Part shown: in pieces, positions 1 through 7,272 of the stretch
Layout: each line of letters opens with the position of its first letter
Numbering within the stretch: position 1 is the first letter of the stretch
Source: Corynebacterium suicordis DSM 45110
GTDB lineage: Bacteria; Actinomycetota; Actinomycetes; Mycobacteriales; Mycobacteriaceae
DNA length: 64,000 bases
Direction of reading: 5' to 3'
Assembly (NCBI RefSeq): GCF_015351405.1
Contig: NZ_JADKMY010000003.1
Span: 1-64,000 of the forward strand
Translations under genes and position numbers: made by a program
Notes under the pieces: model-generated
Told to the model about the DNA's origin: nothing
What the model saw: only the letters and a program-made list of their open reading frames with translations
The model's database searches: none

Positions 1-158
1 ACAAAGGAATTTAGTGGGAAAGTGAGAAGATTCTCTGCTTGTCAGGGCCTGTTGTCCTGCCAACCACTGACCTGCAGTGGCGGTGTCGGTCGCGCTGACT
101 TGAATTAATCTACACACCACCCTGAACAAACACAACCCCGCAGGTCAGAGGCAAAAAC
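1..158. other. Non-coding left edge, downstream of murA
   Basis: No convincing gene is seen. In several actinobacteria an rRNA operon follows murA in the same direction, so this stretch could be the start of such a leader on the minus strand, but no rRNA sequence lies inside the window and I cannot confirm it. Confidence 0.3.
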
Positions 159-1433
159 TTAAGCCTCGTTGCCCACTTTACGCTCCACGGTGGCGCCCAG
201 GGCATTCAATTGCGCTTCAAAACCTGGGTATCCGCGATCCACGTGATAGATATCGTGCACTTCTGTCACGCCATCCGCGATCAATCCGGCAAGCACCAGT
301 CCCGCGCCTGCCCGAATATCGGAGCTCCACACAGGAGCGGAAGAGAGTTGCCGGCCTCCGCGGATCACCACGTGGTGCCCGTCGATGGTGGCGTCGACTC
401 CCAAACGCATCATCTCGTCCACGAACCTAAAGCGCGATTCAAAAATGTTTTCCGTGATCACGGACATTCCCTCGCTGGCGGCACACAGCGCGATGGCCAG
501 CGGCTGCAGGTCTGTGGGGAATCCGGGGAAAGGCAGGGTCTGGTAGTCCACCGCCGTTGGCGCGGTATTTTGAATCACCCGGAAGCCGGTGGGGTATGTC
601 TCCACCTGCGCCCCGGCCATCTTCAGCTTTCCGAGCACCAGGTGCAGGTGGGCGGGGTCTATGCCTCCCACGGTGATGTCTCCCCGGGTGATCGCCGCGG
701 CGTAGGCCCAGGTGCCGGCCACGATGCGGTCACCGACCACCTCGTGGGTCACCGGAGCCAGCCGCTCCACTCCGTGCACAGTGATGGTGCTGCTTCCGGA
801 TCCCTCCACCTGCGCTCCCATTTCATTGAGGAAGTTGCACAGGTCCACGATCTCCGGTTCGCGCGCTGCATTGTCCAGCACTGTGATGCCCTCGGCCAGC
901 ACGGCCGCGGTCAGGATATTTTCGGTCGCGCCCACGGAGGGGAAATCCAGCTTGATGTTTGCTCCGCGCAGGTGCTCCACCTCGGCGACCACGCAGCCGT
1001 GTTCAATTCGGGTGGTGGCGCCCAGCTTTTCCAGTCCGCTTTGGTGCATGTCCAAGGGGCGGGATCCGATGGCATCACCGCCGGGCAGGGCCACCCGGGC
1101 TTTGTGCCGACGGGCGGTGAGCGGTCCCAGCACTGCAACGGAAGCGCGGAATTGACGAACCGCGTCGAAGTCCGCGTTGTATTCCACAACTTCCGGGGTG
1201 GTGATGTGTACGGTGTCGCCGTCCAGCTCCACCTCGCAGCCCAGGCCACGGAGGACTTCTCCCATGTAGCTGACATCCGCGATGTCTGGACAGTTGGTCA
1301 GCGTGGTAGTTCCGGGGGCCAGAAGAGCCGCAGACATCAGCTTCAGCACGCTGTTTTTCGCGCCGGCAACTTTGACTGCGCCCTGTAGGCGCGCCCCGCC
1401 ATGTACTAGGAAGCTATCTTTCACATCCCCCAC
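159..1433 (-). CDS. murA: UDP-N-acetylglucosamine 1-carboxyvinyltransferase MurA
   Basis: MurA transfers enolpyruvate from PEP to UDP-GlcNAc, the first committed step of peptidoglycan synthesis in the cytoplasm. The 424-residue length is normal for the family. The N-terminal K26-N27 pair (AGAKNSVLK) that binds substrate is present. The active-site loop reads [15 protein letters not shown], so residue 120 is Asp where most bacteria have the Cys that fosfomycin alkylates. The same Asp is known in Mycobacterium and confers intrinsic fosfomycin resistance, so resistance is inferred here. It is transcribed leftward after ramA, from which a rho-independent terminator separates it. Confidence 0.97.
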   Translation of the reverse strand: MGDVKDSFLVHGGARLQGAVKVAGAKNSVLKLMSAALLAPGTTTLTNCPDIADVSYMGEVLRGLGCEVELDGDTVHITTPEVVEYNADFDAVRQFRASVAVLGPLTARRHKARVALPGGDAIGSRPLDMHQSGLEKLGATTRIEHGCVVAEVEHLRGANIKLDFPSVGATENILTAAVLAEGITVLDNAAREPEIVDLCNFLNEMGAQVEGSGSSTITVHGVERLAPVTHEVVGDRIVAGTWAYAAAITRGDITVGGIDPAHLHLVLGKLKMAGAQVETYPTGFRVIQNTAPTAVDYQTLPFPGFPTDLQPLAIALCAASEGMSVITENIFESRFRFVDEMMRLGVDATIDGHHVVIRGGRQLSSAPVWSSDIRAGAGLVLAGLIADGVTEVHDIYHVDRGYPGFEAQLNALGATVERKVGNEA

Positions 1434-1510
1434 CCTAATCAGAAAGTAGCGCTGGTTTCAGGTCAACCCGCGCCAGCTGGGAGGAGTTGGCGTCGGGAAG
1501 AAAATCGGAA

Positions 1511-1540
1511 AGAAAAAAGACCCGGGAAATCTCCCGGGTA
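1511..1540 (-). terminator. Rho-independent terminator after ramA
   Basis: On the minus strand an ACCCGGGA / TCCCGGGT stem with a short loop is followed by a T-rich tract. It lies just after the ramA stop and ahead of murA, so it probably insulates the two genes. Confidence 0.85.
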
Positions 1541-1555
1541 CTCAACTAAATGTGA

Positions 1556-2404
1556 TCAGGGCAGGGCGCCGATGCGGCGGGCGGCGTTCACGGCCTCGTA
1601 ACGAGTGTGCGCGCCCAACTTGCGCATCACGGAGCGCAGGTAGCTCTTCACGGTTTCTGCACCGATGCCCATTTCGCTGGCGGCCTCCACATTGGTGTGG
1701 CCGAGCGCCACGCAGGCCAGAACGTCCAGCTCACGGGTGGAAAGCTTGGTGGTTTGCTTCACGCGAACGGGGGAAACCATCTGGTCGCAGAGGACTTCGA
1801 GGTCGCGGCGGAGGGCTTCATCGTTCACGCGGTTGGCCAGCATGCGCAGCTTGGAGTGGGTGGCGCGAACCTGCTCCCACTCGGCGCCGGACATGGATCG
1901 CACCTGCTTGACCCCGTTGGTGGCCCCCCGGCCATTTTCCGCGCGGCGCATGGCTTCATTGATGGCCAGTTCCTGTTCCAGGGTGCGGGCGGTCATGGTG
2001 ACCTCTTCCAGCACCTTATCCCCCATGCGGGCCCGGGAATGCACACCGGCGTACATCACACCCTTGACCTCACGATTCACGATCACCGGCACGGCAACGA
2101 TGCTGTGCATCCCCTCATCGTGAATCTGTCGGTCATATTCGTGAGTAATGGACTTGGCTCGCGTGTAATCCGAAACCCCCACTGGCCGGCGGGTGGTCAC
2201 CACGCGCCCGCCCACGCCAGCGCCGGCGTTGATTTCCAAATTCTGCAGCGCGGGAGTGCGCAGCCCCACCCACTTGATGATCTTGAGCTTCCCCTCCGGA
2301 AGACAAGCACCGTACATCGTCGCGGGAATACCAGTGGCATTCTTCAAAGAATTCAGCGCTGTCAAGATCGCTTCTTCGTCATCACGATGGCGCTGCTGCT
2401 CCAC
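1556..2404 (-). CDS. ramA: LuxR-type transcriptional regulator of acetate metabolism RamA
   Basis: RamA is a DNA-binding regulator that in Corynebacterium glutamicum controls acetate, ethanol and central carbon genes. The protein has a GAF-like sensor region (about residues 20-150, with GVGGRVV and PVGVSDYTRA) and a C-terminal LuxR helix-turn-helix (LSTRELDVLACVALGHTN, then ETVKSYLRSVMRKLG). I chose the GTG at 2404 because it follows AAAGGGAG at good spacing and gives 282 residues, the length I recall for C. glutamicum RamA; the open frame extends 30 codons further upstream without matching the family. The protein is nearly collinear with C. glutamicum RamA as I remember it. G/C clusters upstream suggest autoregulation. 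Confidence 0.93.
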   Translation of the reverse strand: MEQQRHRDDEEAILTALNSLKNATGIPATMYGACLPEGKLKIIKWVGLRTPALQNLEINAGAGVGGRVVTTRRPVGVSDYTRAKSITHEYDRQIHDEGMHSIVAVPVIVNREVKGVMYAGVHSRARMGDKVLEEVTMTARTLEQELAINEAMRRAENGRGATNGVKQVRSMSGAEWEQVRATHSKLRMLANRVNDEALRRDLEVLCDQMVSPVRVKQTTKLSTRELDVLACVALGHTNVEAASEMGIGAETVKSYLRSVMRKLGAHTRYEAVNAARRIGALP

Positions 2405-2524
2405 GGACTCACTCCCTTTACAGGTTTTCTCGGATGAACCGAGAACATATCTCAGGCCCTCCAGCCACTGGATCGGGCGCGCAATCACTCTCAATTACTC
2501 GCCCGATCCAGCACGGCTACCCAC

Positions 2525-2608
2525 ATCGGGGGACACCTTACTGGGGGATGTCATTGTTCTGCTGACACGTCTGAGGTGAGTATAGAACACCCCCCGAACA
2601 CCCCCAAA
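2525..2608. promoter_or_regulatory. Candidate RamA binding cluster upstream of ramA
   Basis: Four runs of five or six G or C lie here: GGGGG at 2528-2532 and 2543-2547, CCCCCC at 2590-2595 and CCCCC at 2601-2605. RamA is described as binding short G4-6/C4-5 motifs, and C. glutamicum ramA is autoregulated. Assigning these as RamA sites is inference. Confidence 0.45.
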
Positions 2609-2672
2609 ACCGGCACGCGATTTTCGCCAGAAAAACCGTGCTCATGGGTGCATTTCCGCAGCGTGAGTGGTC

Positions 2673-3257
2673 TTATGCTGTGTCCGAATTCACTGGATTC
2701 TCCACCAGATACTGCGCCCGTTTCAGACCCTTTTCCACGGTTTGCTCGGAATTTTCCAGCAGGTGCTTGGCCAGCTTCCCACCGATGATGGGAATGCTGG
2801 TATCCACCTTCACTTCGGTCTCCACGTCGCTGCCCTGGCCAGTGGAATCCGGGCGGATCTGCATGTCCGTGAACATGGTTCCCATGCCCGCCAGCGGGGT
2901 GATGGTGGAAAAGCGGAAGGTCATCCCCTGCCGAGCCTGCTCGATGGGACTCACCGTGGTGGTTTGTTCGATGCGCAGTTCCTTGGGGGCGTTCGTCTCC
3001 GTTTTTTCGACGCCACCCTCCTCACCTCCCGCGTTCTCATTAACGGGAACGGCCTGCACCATTTCCACGCGTGCGGCCACGGTCCCATCTTCCCGCACCT
3101 CAGAGTTGGCCTGAGCGATGTGCACTTCGCGATCCGAGACCACTCCGTCTGTGGTGAGCAGGTAGCGCTCGGAGGAGAACACCGCGTGCAATTCCTGAAC
3201 CGGCAGCGGGCTGTGCAGCGTAAACTTCTTCTTCTTTGCCACTAGCTGTTCTTCCAT
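2673..3257 (-). CDS. DUF2505 domain protein
   Basis: This 194-residue protein matches the actinobacterial DUF2505 family (START/SRPBCC-like lipid-binding fold by family description). Recognisable features are the N-terminal ELHAVFSSERYL segment and a C-terminal IPIIGGKLAKHLLE segment followed by an acidic tail. Residues 75-90 form a Gly/Glu-rich linker. The ATG overlaps the end of the upstream enoyl-CoA hydratase gene by 16 bases; a GTG at 3242 just after that stop is an alternative start. The overlap suggests co-transcription. No function is known to me. Confidence 0.8.
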   Translation of the reverse strand: MEEQLVAKKKKFTLHSPLPVQELHAVFSSERYLLTTDGVVSDREVHIAQANSEVREDGTVAARVEMVQAVPVNENAGGEEGGVEKTETNAPKELRIEQTTTVSPIEQARQGMTFRFSTITPLAGMGTMFTDMQIRPDSTGQGSDVETEVKVDTSIPIIGGKLAKHLLENSEQTVEKGLKRAQYLVENPVNSDTA

Positions 3258-4018
3258 TCTGGCTTGCGCTTCTCCACGAATGCAGCCATGCCCTCTTGCT
3301 GGTCATCCGTGGCGAACAGGGCCCAGAAGGTATCGCGTTCCGTGGCCACTCCCTGCGTGAGGGTGGTCTCGTAGGCGGCGTCGACCATCTTGGCCGCAGC
3401 TGCGGTGGCCACCTGGGACATGCCTGCTACCTTCTTTGCCACCTTGGCTACTTCCTGCTGGAAGTTCTCAGCGGGAAGGATGCGGGAAACCAGTCCGCTG
3501 CGCTCGGCTTCTTCGGCGTCCATCATTCGGCCGGTGAGGATGAGATCCATGGCCTTGTACTTGCCCACCGCGCGGGTAAGGCGCTGGGTGCCGCCCATGC
3601 CGGGGATGATTCCCAGCGTGATTTCCGGCTGTCCGAACTGTGCGGTCTCGCTGGCCAGCAGGATGTCTCCCAGCATGGCCACTTCGCAACCGCCGCCCAG
3701 TGCGTATCCGGAAACTGCGGTGATCAGCGGGGTATCCAGCTTGGCCAGACGCTCCCAATTTTCAAACATGCGCTCCACGCGGATGGCTGGGTAGGTCTTG
3801 GTCTGCATTTCCTTGATATCAGCTCCGGCAGCAAAGGCCTTCTCGCCACCGGTGAGCACGATGGCACCGATGTTGGCATCGGCATCGAACTGCTCGGCTG
3901 CCGCGACCACGTCTTCCAACACCTGGCTATTCAAGGCGTTCATGGCCTTGGGGCGATCGATGGTGATGGTGGCTACTGCACCTTCGGTTGCTGTCTTGAT
4001 GGTTTCGAAGTTGTTCAT
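3242..4018 (-). CDS. Enoyl-CoA hydratase (EchA8-type)
   Basis: The enzyme hydrates trans-2-enoyl-CoA in fatty acid beta-oxidation. The oxyanion-hole segment (FAAGADIKEM) and both catalytic glutamate regions (GGGCEVAM and GQPEITLG) are visible, followed by PGMGGTQRLTR. The 258-residue length from the ATG at 4018 matches the family and the mycobacterial EchA8 pattern; an ATG at 4027 (adding MAH) is equally possible. The same frame stays open for 900 bases upstream, antisense to cysK, but that part has no family match and is not coding. It overlaps the DUF2505 gene downstream. Confidence 0.93.
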   Translation of the reverse strand: MNNFETIKTATEGAVATITIDRPKAMNALNSQVLEDVVAAAEQFDADANIGAIVLTGGEKAFAAGADIKEMQTKTYPAIRVERMFENWERLAKLDTPLITAVSGYALGGGCEVAMLGDILLASETAQFGQPEITLGIIPGMGGTQRLTRAVGKYKAMDLILTGRMMDAEEAERSGLVSRILPAENFQQEVAKVAKKVAGMSQVATAAAAKMVDAAYETTLTQGVATERDTFWALFATDDQQEGMAAFVEKRKPEWKNS

Positions 4019-4127
4019 ATGAGCCATTGTCCACATCTGCGGCCAGAATTTCAGAGACATCGCATTGCGCAGGTGAATTGGTGGACGTTTCCTCCTCGAA
4101 AGAGGTAGACTCGGCCACGTACCCATA

Positions 4128-4143
4128 TAGACCGAACGGTCTA
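4128..4143. promoter_or_regulatory. McbR-type operator upstream of cysK
   Basis: The sequence TAGACCGAACGGTCTA matches the published C. glutamicum McbR consensus TAGAC-N6-GTCTA exactly, with extra symmetry in the spacer. It lies 50 bases before the cysK ATG. McbR is the TetR-type repressor of sulfur amino acid genes. A weaker half-site (TAGAC) lies at 4106-4110. Confidence 0.75.
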
Positions 4144-4192
4144 CAACGAATACTCGCTCGATACATTCAGCAGAAGGAGCACTCAGAAGCTC

Positions 4193-5128
4193 ATGGCTAA
4201 AATTTACGAAAACCTCACCGACCTCATCGGCAACACCCCCCTGGTCAAGCTGAACAAGCTCACCGAGGGCCTGAACGCCACGGTTATCGCCAAGCTGGAA
4301 TCCGCCAACCCAGGCAACTCCGTGAAGGACCGCATCGGCGTGGCCATCATCGATGCTGCGGAAAAGGATGGATCCCTCAAGCCAGGCGGCACCATCGTGG
4401 AAGCCACCTCCGGTAACACCGGCATCGCCCTGGCTATGGCCGGCGCTGCACGCGGATACAAGGTCATCCTGACCATGCCAGAGACCATGTCCACCGAGCG
4501 TCGCGTAATGCTGCGCGCTTTGGGTGCTGAGCTGGTTCTCACCCCAGGCACCGGCGGCATGCAGGGCGCAGTGGACAAGGCCAACGAGATCGTGGAGACC
4601 TCCGAAAACGCCATCCTGGCACGTCAGTTCTCCAACCCAGCTAACCCAGAGGTGCACTACAACACCACCGGCCCAGAGGTTCTGCGCGATACCGATGGCA
4701 ACGTAGACATCTTCGTGGCTGGCGTGGGCACCGGCGGCACCGTCACCGGTGCAGGCCGCTACCTCAAGGAGAACAAGGAAGGCATCGAGATCGTCGGTGT
4801 GGAGCCAGCTGATTCCCCACTGATCACCGAGGGACGCTTCGGTCCCCACAAGATCCAGGGCCTGGGCACCAACTTCTTCCCAGAAAACCTGAACCGCGAC
4901 ATCTTGGACCGCACCCACGATGCTCCACTGGATGAGTCCATCCGCGTGGCTCGCGAACTGGCCGTGCAGGAAGGCATCCTGGCCGGTATCTCCTCCGGTG
5001 CTGCCGTATGGGCTGCTCTGGAAGAGGCAAAGAAGCCAGAAAACGATGGCAAGACCATCGTGGTTATCGTTCCTGACTTCGGCGAGCGCTATGTCTCCAC
5101 CGTCCTGTTCGAGGACCTGCGCGACTAA
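4193..5128 (+). CDS. cysK: Cysteine synthase A (O-acetylserine sulfhydrylase)
   Basis: CysK makes L-cysteine from O-acetylserine and sulfide using pyridoxal phosphate. The PLP lysine is K45 (NPGNSVKDRIG), the substrate loop is TSGNTG, and the glycine-rich phosphate cup GTGGTVTGAGRYL follows. The length of 311 residues is typical. A GAAGGAG ribosome site precedes the ATG. Third-position C is frequent, as expected of a highly expressed gene. cysE follows 114 bases downstream, as in other corynebacteria, and the McbR-type box upstream points to repression by that regulator. Confidence 0.97.
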   Translation: MAKIYENLTDLIGNTPLVKLNKLTEGLNATVIAKLESANPGNSVKDRIGVAIIDAAEKDGSLKPGGTIVEATSGNTGIALAMAGAARGYKVILTMPETMSTERRVMLRALGAELVLTPGTGGMQGAVDKANEIVETSENAILARQFSNPANPEVHYNTTGPEVLRDTDGNVDIFVAGVGTGGTVTGAGRYLKENKEGIEIVGVEPADSPLITEGRFGPHKIQGLGTNFFPENLNRDILDRTHDAPLDESIRVARELAVQEGILAGISSGAAVWAALEEAKKPENDGKTIVVIVPDFGERYVSTVLFEDLRD

Positions 5129-5242
5129 TCGCTTTCCCCATCATTGATGGAATAACCATGCGCTGCTTCGCCTTTAACTTAGGTGAGTAGCGCATCTTAA
5201 TTTTGCTGCGGTAATTCGCTGCAGCCCGAAAGAGGTATTTAC

Positions 5243-5827
5243 GTGAGCATCTGGGGTCTCCTCCGCGAGGATCTAGCAAACGCCCGATCGCATGATCCCG
5301 CGGCGCGGGGTGACCTGGAGAATGCGCTCATTTACTCCGGGCTGCACGCCATCTGGGTTCACCGCCTGTCCCACAAGCTGTGGAACAAGGGTCACCGGGG
5401 CATCGCACGCCTGCTGAGCCAGATCACGCGCGGTTTCACCGGCGTGGAGATCCACCCCGGAGCCACCATCGGCCGTCGTTTCTTCATCGACCACGGAATG
5501 GGCGTGGTGATCGGCGAGACCGCGGAGATCGGCGATGACGTGATGCTCTATCACGGAGTCACCCTGGGCGGCTCTGAGCTGGTTCAGCGCAAGCGTCACC
5601 CCACCATTGAGGATGGGGTGATGGTGGGCGCCGGAGCGAAGGTTCTGGGCCCCATCACCATCGGCGCGGGCTCAGCGATTGGCGCCAACGCCGTGGTGAC
5701 CAAGGACGCTCCCCCGCAGTCCATCGTCACCGGCATCCCGGCCAAGGCTCGCCCCCGCAAGCCGGATCAGAACAAGCCTCTGGTGGATGCCGTGCAGTAC
5801 ATCGACGACATGCAGAACAACATCTAG
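5243..5827 (+). CDS. cysE: Serine O-acetyltransferase
   Basis: CysE acetylates L-serine with acetyl-CoA to give O-acetylserine, the substrate of CysK encoded just upstream. The protein starts with a helical domain and continues into a left-handed beta-helix of hexapeptide repeats ([19 protein letters not shown], then [12 protein letters not shown]). The catalytic-type histidines in DHGMG and YHGVTLGG are present. At 194 residues it is the short form common in Gram-positives. The GTG start at 5243 follows a GAAAGAGG ribosome site. A strong terminator follows the gene. Confidence 0.96.
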   Translation: MSIWGLLREDLANARSHDPAARGDLENALIYSGLHAIWVHRLSHKLWNKGHRGIARLLSQITRGFTGVEIHPGATIGRRFFIDHGMGVVIGETAEIGDDVMLYHGVTLGGSELVQRKRHPTIEDGVMVGAGAKVLGPITIGAGSAIGANAVVTKDAPPQSIVTGIPAKARPRKPDQNKPLVDAVQYIDDMQNNI

Positions 5828-5850
5828 CTGCCTCTCCCCCAGGCAGCGAT

Positions 5851-5888
5851 AAACCCCAGCCACACTTCAATGAGGTGGCTGGGGTTTG
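5851..5888 (+). terminator. Rho-independent terminator after cysE
   Basis: An AACCCCAGCCAC / GGTGGCTGGGGTT hairpin with a 10-base loop lies 24 bases after the cysE stop and ends the cysK-cysE unit. Confidence 0.85.
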
Positions 5889-5949
5889 CTCTATCTATCG
5901 AGCTACTTGAGCCAAACTACTCAGACCCAATTACCTACAGCTCAATCAA

Positions 5950-6228
5950 TTAGGCCAGCAGGTCCTGGTAGTCAGGGTTCTTCTCCACGAAGCCCTCCAC
6001 TGCCGAGCACGTGGCCTTGATCTTCTTGCCCTCTTCGCGCGTTGCATCCAGAGCCTGGGAAATCAGTGGCTTGGAGAGTCCCTGGCCGCGGAAGTTGGAG
6101 TCCACCACGGTGTGGTTGAAATCGCGCACGGAGCCGTCTGCGGAGTCCTGGAACGCGGCGAATCCGGCTTCTTGCCCATCGACCTCGATGACGAAGCGGT
6201 CATCCTTCTTCTTTACATCCTGTGCCAT
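5950..6228 (-). CDS. Small GNAT-family N-acetyltransferase (YjdJ type)
   Basis: This 92-residue protein consists of little more than the acetyl-CoA-binding core of the GNAT fold. The pyrophosphate-loop motif FRGQGLSKPLI (about residues 46-56) and the C-terminal NPDYQDLL segment fit the short YjdJ-like family. The substrate is unknown. A gene of this kind lies beside cysE in C. glutamicum as I recall it. It is convergent with cysE. Confidence 0.85.
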   Translation of the reverse strand: MAQDVKKKDDRFVIEVDGQEAGFAAFQDSADGSVRDFNHTVVDSNFRGQGLSKPLISQALDATREEGKKIKATCSAVEGFVEKNPDYQDLLA

Positions 6229-6394
6229 GCTGCTTCACCCTTCTTTTTTGTCGACGCCAACCGCGAGTCAATCAACCCACGGCCCACAGCCTCGGGCTGC
6301 GTTTCTCGGCTTAGGGTTCCCCAGTGTAGCCATCAACCCGCACTCCTCGCCGTGACCCGCATACAGAGCTCCGACACAAGGAGTGCAGTTGAAT

Positions 6395-6431
6395 ACAGAA
6401 AAGCCCCCAGCCTCTGATGAGACTGGGGACT
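6395..6431 (-). terminator. Terminator after tRNA-Phe
   Basis: On the minus strand AGTCCCCAG pairs with CTGGGGGCT (one mismatch) and is followed by TTTTCTG. It lies downstream of the tRNA-Phe gene and probably ends the Phe-Asp transcript. Confidence 0.75.
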
Positions 6432-6448
6432 TTCCTAAACCACGGTTG

Positions 6449-6521
6449 TGGCCAGAGCCGGGATCGAACCGGCGACCTTTCACTTTTCAGGCGAACGCTC
6501 TACCGACTGAGCTATCTGGCC
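6449..6521 (-). tRNA. tRNA-Phe (GAA)
   Basis: A 73-nt cloverleaf reads on the minus strand. The acceptor stem GGCCAGA pairs with TCTGGCC, the anticodon loop is CTGAAAA with anticodon GAA, the T-arm contains GGTTCGATCC, and the discriminator is A. The terminal CCA is not encoded. Confidence 0.95.
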
Positions 6522-6551
6522 TCGATACCACCCTAGCGGATGATAACGATG

Positions 6552-6625
6552 CGACCCTGACGGGACTTGAACCCGCGACCTCCGCCGTGACAGGGCGGCG
6601 CGCTAACCAACTGCGCCACAGGGCC
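6552..6625 (-). tRNA. tRNA-Asp (GTC), copy 1
   Basis: A 74-nt cloverleaf with acceptor GGCCCTG, anticodon loop CTGTCAC (anticodon GTC), T-arm GGGTTCAAGTCCC and discriminator G. Its 74 bases are identical to the second copy exactly 250 bases to the right. Confidence 0.95.
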
Positions 6626-6754
6626 ACACACACGTTGCGCCACCGTGATGGCGCGTTTTGTGCACGAAAGAGTACTTTACACAGCCCGTCACAACACCTA
6701 CAAATCAGCAGGTGGCAGCACTTATCCATCCCATTCAGAATGTGCCGGAAAGAC

Positions 6755-6792
6755 GAAAAAACCGGATGCCGCGCGCTTGCGCTTCATCCGGT
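6755..6792 (-). terminator. Terminator between the tRNA-Asp copies
   Basis: On the minus strand ACCGGATG pairs with CATCCGGT around a GC-rich loop and is followed by TTTTTTC. It ends the transcript carrying the second tRNA-Asp. Confidence 0.8.
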
Positions 6793-6801
6793 TTAATATG
6801 G

Positions 6802-6875
6802 CGACCCTGACGGGACTTGAACCCGCGACCTCCGCCGTGACAGGGCGGCGCGCTAACCAACTGCGCCACAGGGCC
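6802..6875 (-). tRNA. tRNA-Asp (GTC), copy 2
   Basis: Identical in its 74 bases to the copy at 6552-6625. The flanks differ, so the duplication covers only the tRNA body. It sits one base from tRNA-Glu, and the two are probably co-transcribed and processed. Confidence 0.95.
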
Positions 6876-6876
6876 G

Positions 6877-6949
6877 TACTCCCAACGGGATTCGAACCCG
6901 TGTTGCCGCCGTGAAAGGGCGGAGTCCTAGGCCCCTAGACGATGGGAGC
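6877..6949 (-). tRNA. tRNA-Glu (TTC)
   Basis: A 73-nt cloverleaf with acceptor GCTCCCA pairing to TGGGAGT (one G-U pair), anticodon loop CTTTCAC (anticodon TTC), T-arm GGGTTCGAATCCC and discriminator A. Confidence 0.95.
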
Positions 6950-7049
6950 AATGCTAAACCACGCGCTTATATAAGCCCGCTTTGTTTAGCAGCTCGCTTA
7001 GTCTAAACCACCCACCATTAGCACTACAAATCAGCAGCTCACCCTACAG

Positions 7050-7083
7050 AAAAGCCCCCATCCGAAAGCTTTCGAATGGGGGC
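7050..7083 (-). terminator. Terminator after tRNA-Lys
   Basis: On the minus strand GCCCCCATTCGAAAG pairs with CTTTCGGATGGGGGC and runs into TTTTCTG. It lies just after the tRNA-Lys 3' end. Confidence 0.85.
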
Positions 7084-7089
7084 GTGTTG

Positions 7090-7162
7090 TGGGCCCTGTG
7101 GGGCTCGAACCCACGACCTGCGGATTAAAAGTCCGTAGCTCTACCAACTGAGCTAAAGGCCC
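7090..7162 (-). tRNA. tRNA-Lys (TTT)
   Basis: A 73-nt cloverleaf with acceptor GGGCCTT, anticodon loop ACTTTTAAT (anticodon TTT), T-arm GGGTTCGAGCCC and discriminator A. Confidence 0.95.
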
Positions 7163-7272
7163 GTCAACGTCTAAGATCCTAGCGCATCACCTGCGGACCT
7201 TAACAAACGGTCCCCAGGCAGATGCTGACTAGGATCTCAGTGCTGAAAACAACCGCGAAGGCTGCCCGCGGG

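Noticed and set aside
1..158. Start of an rRNA operon on the minus strand
   Set aside because: Suggested by the usual murA-rrn order, but no rRNA sequence or clear promoter is visible.
210..1388. 392-codon plus-strand frame
   Set aside because: It is the shadow of murA and has no protein-like pattern.
4028..4918. Long N-terminal extension of the enoyl-CoA hydratase frame
   Set aside because: It is antisense to cysK, shows no family match, and the conserved protein starts at 4018 or 4027.
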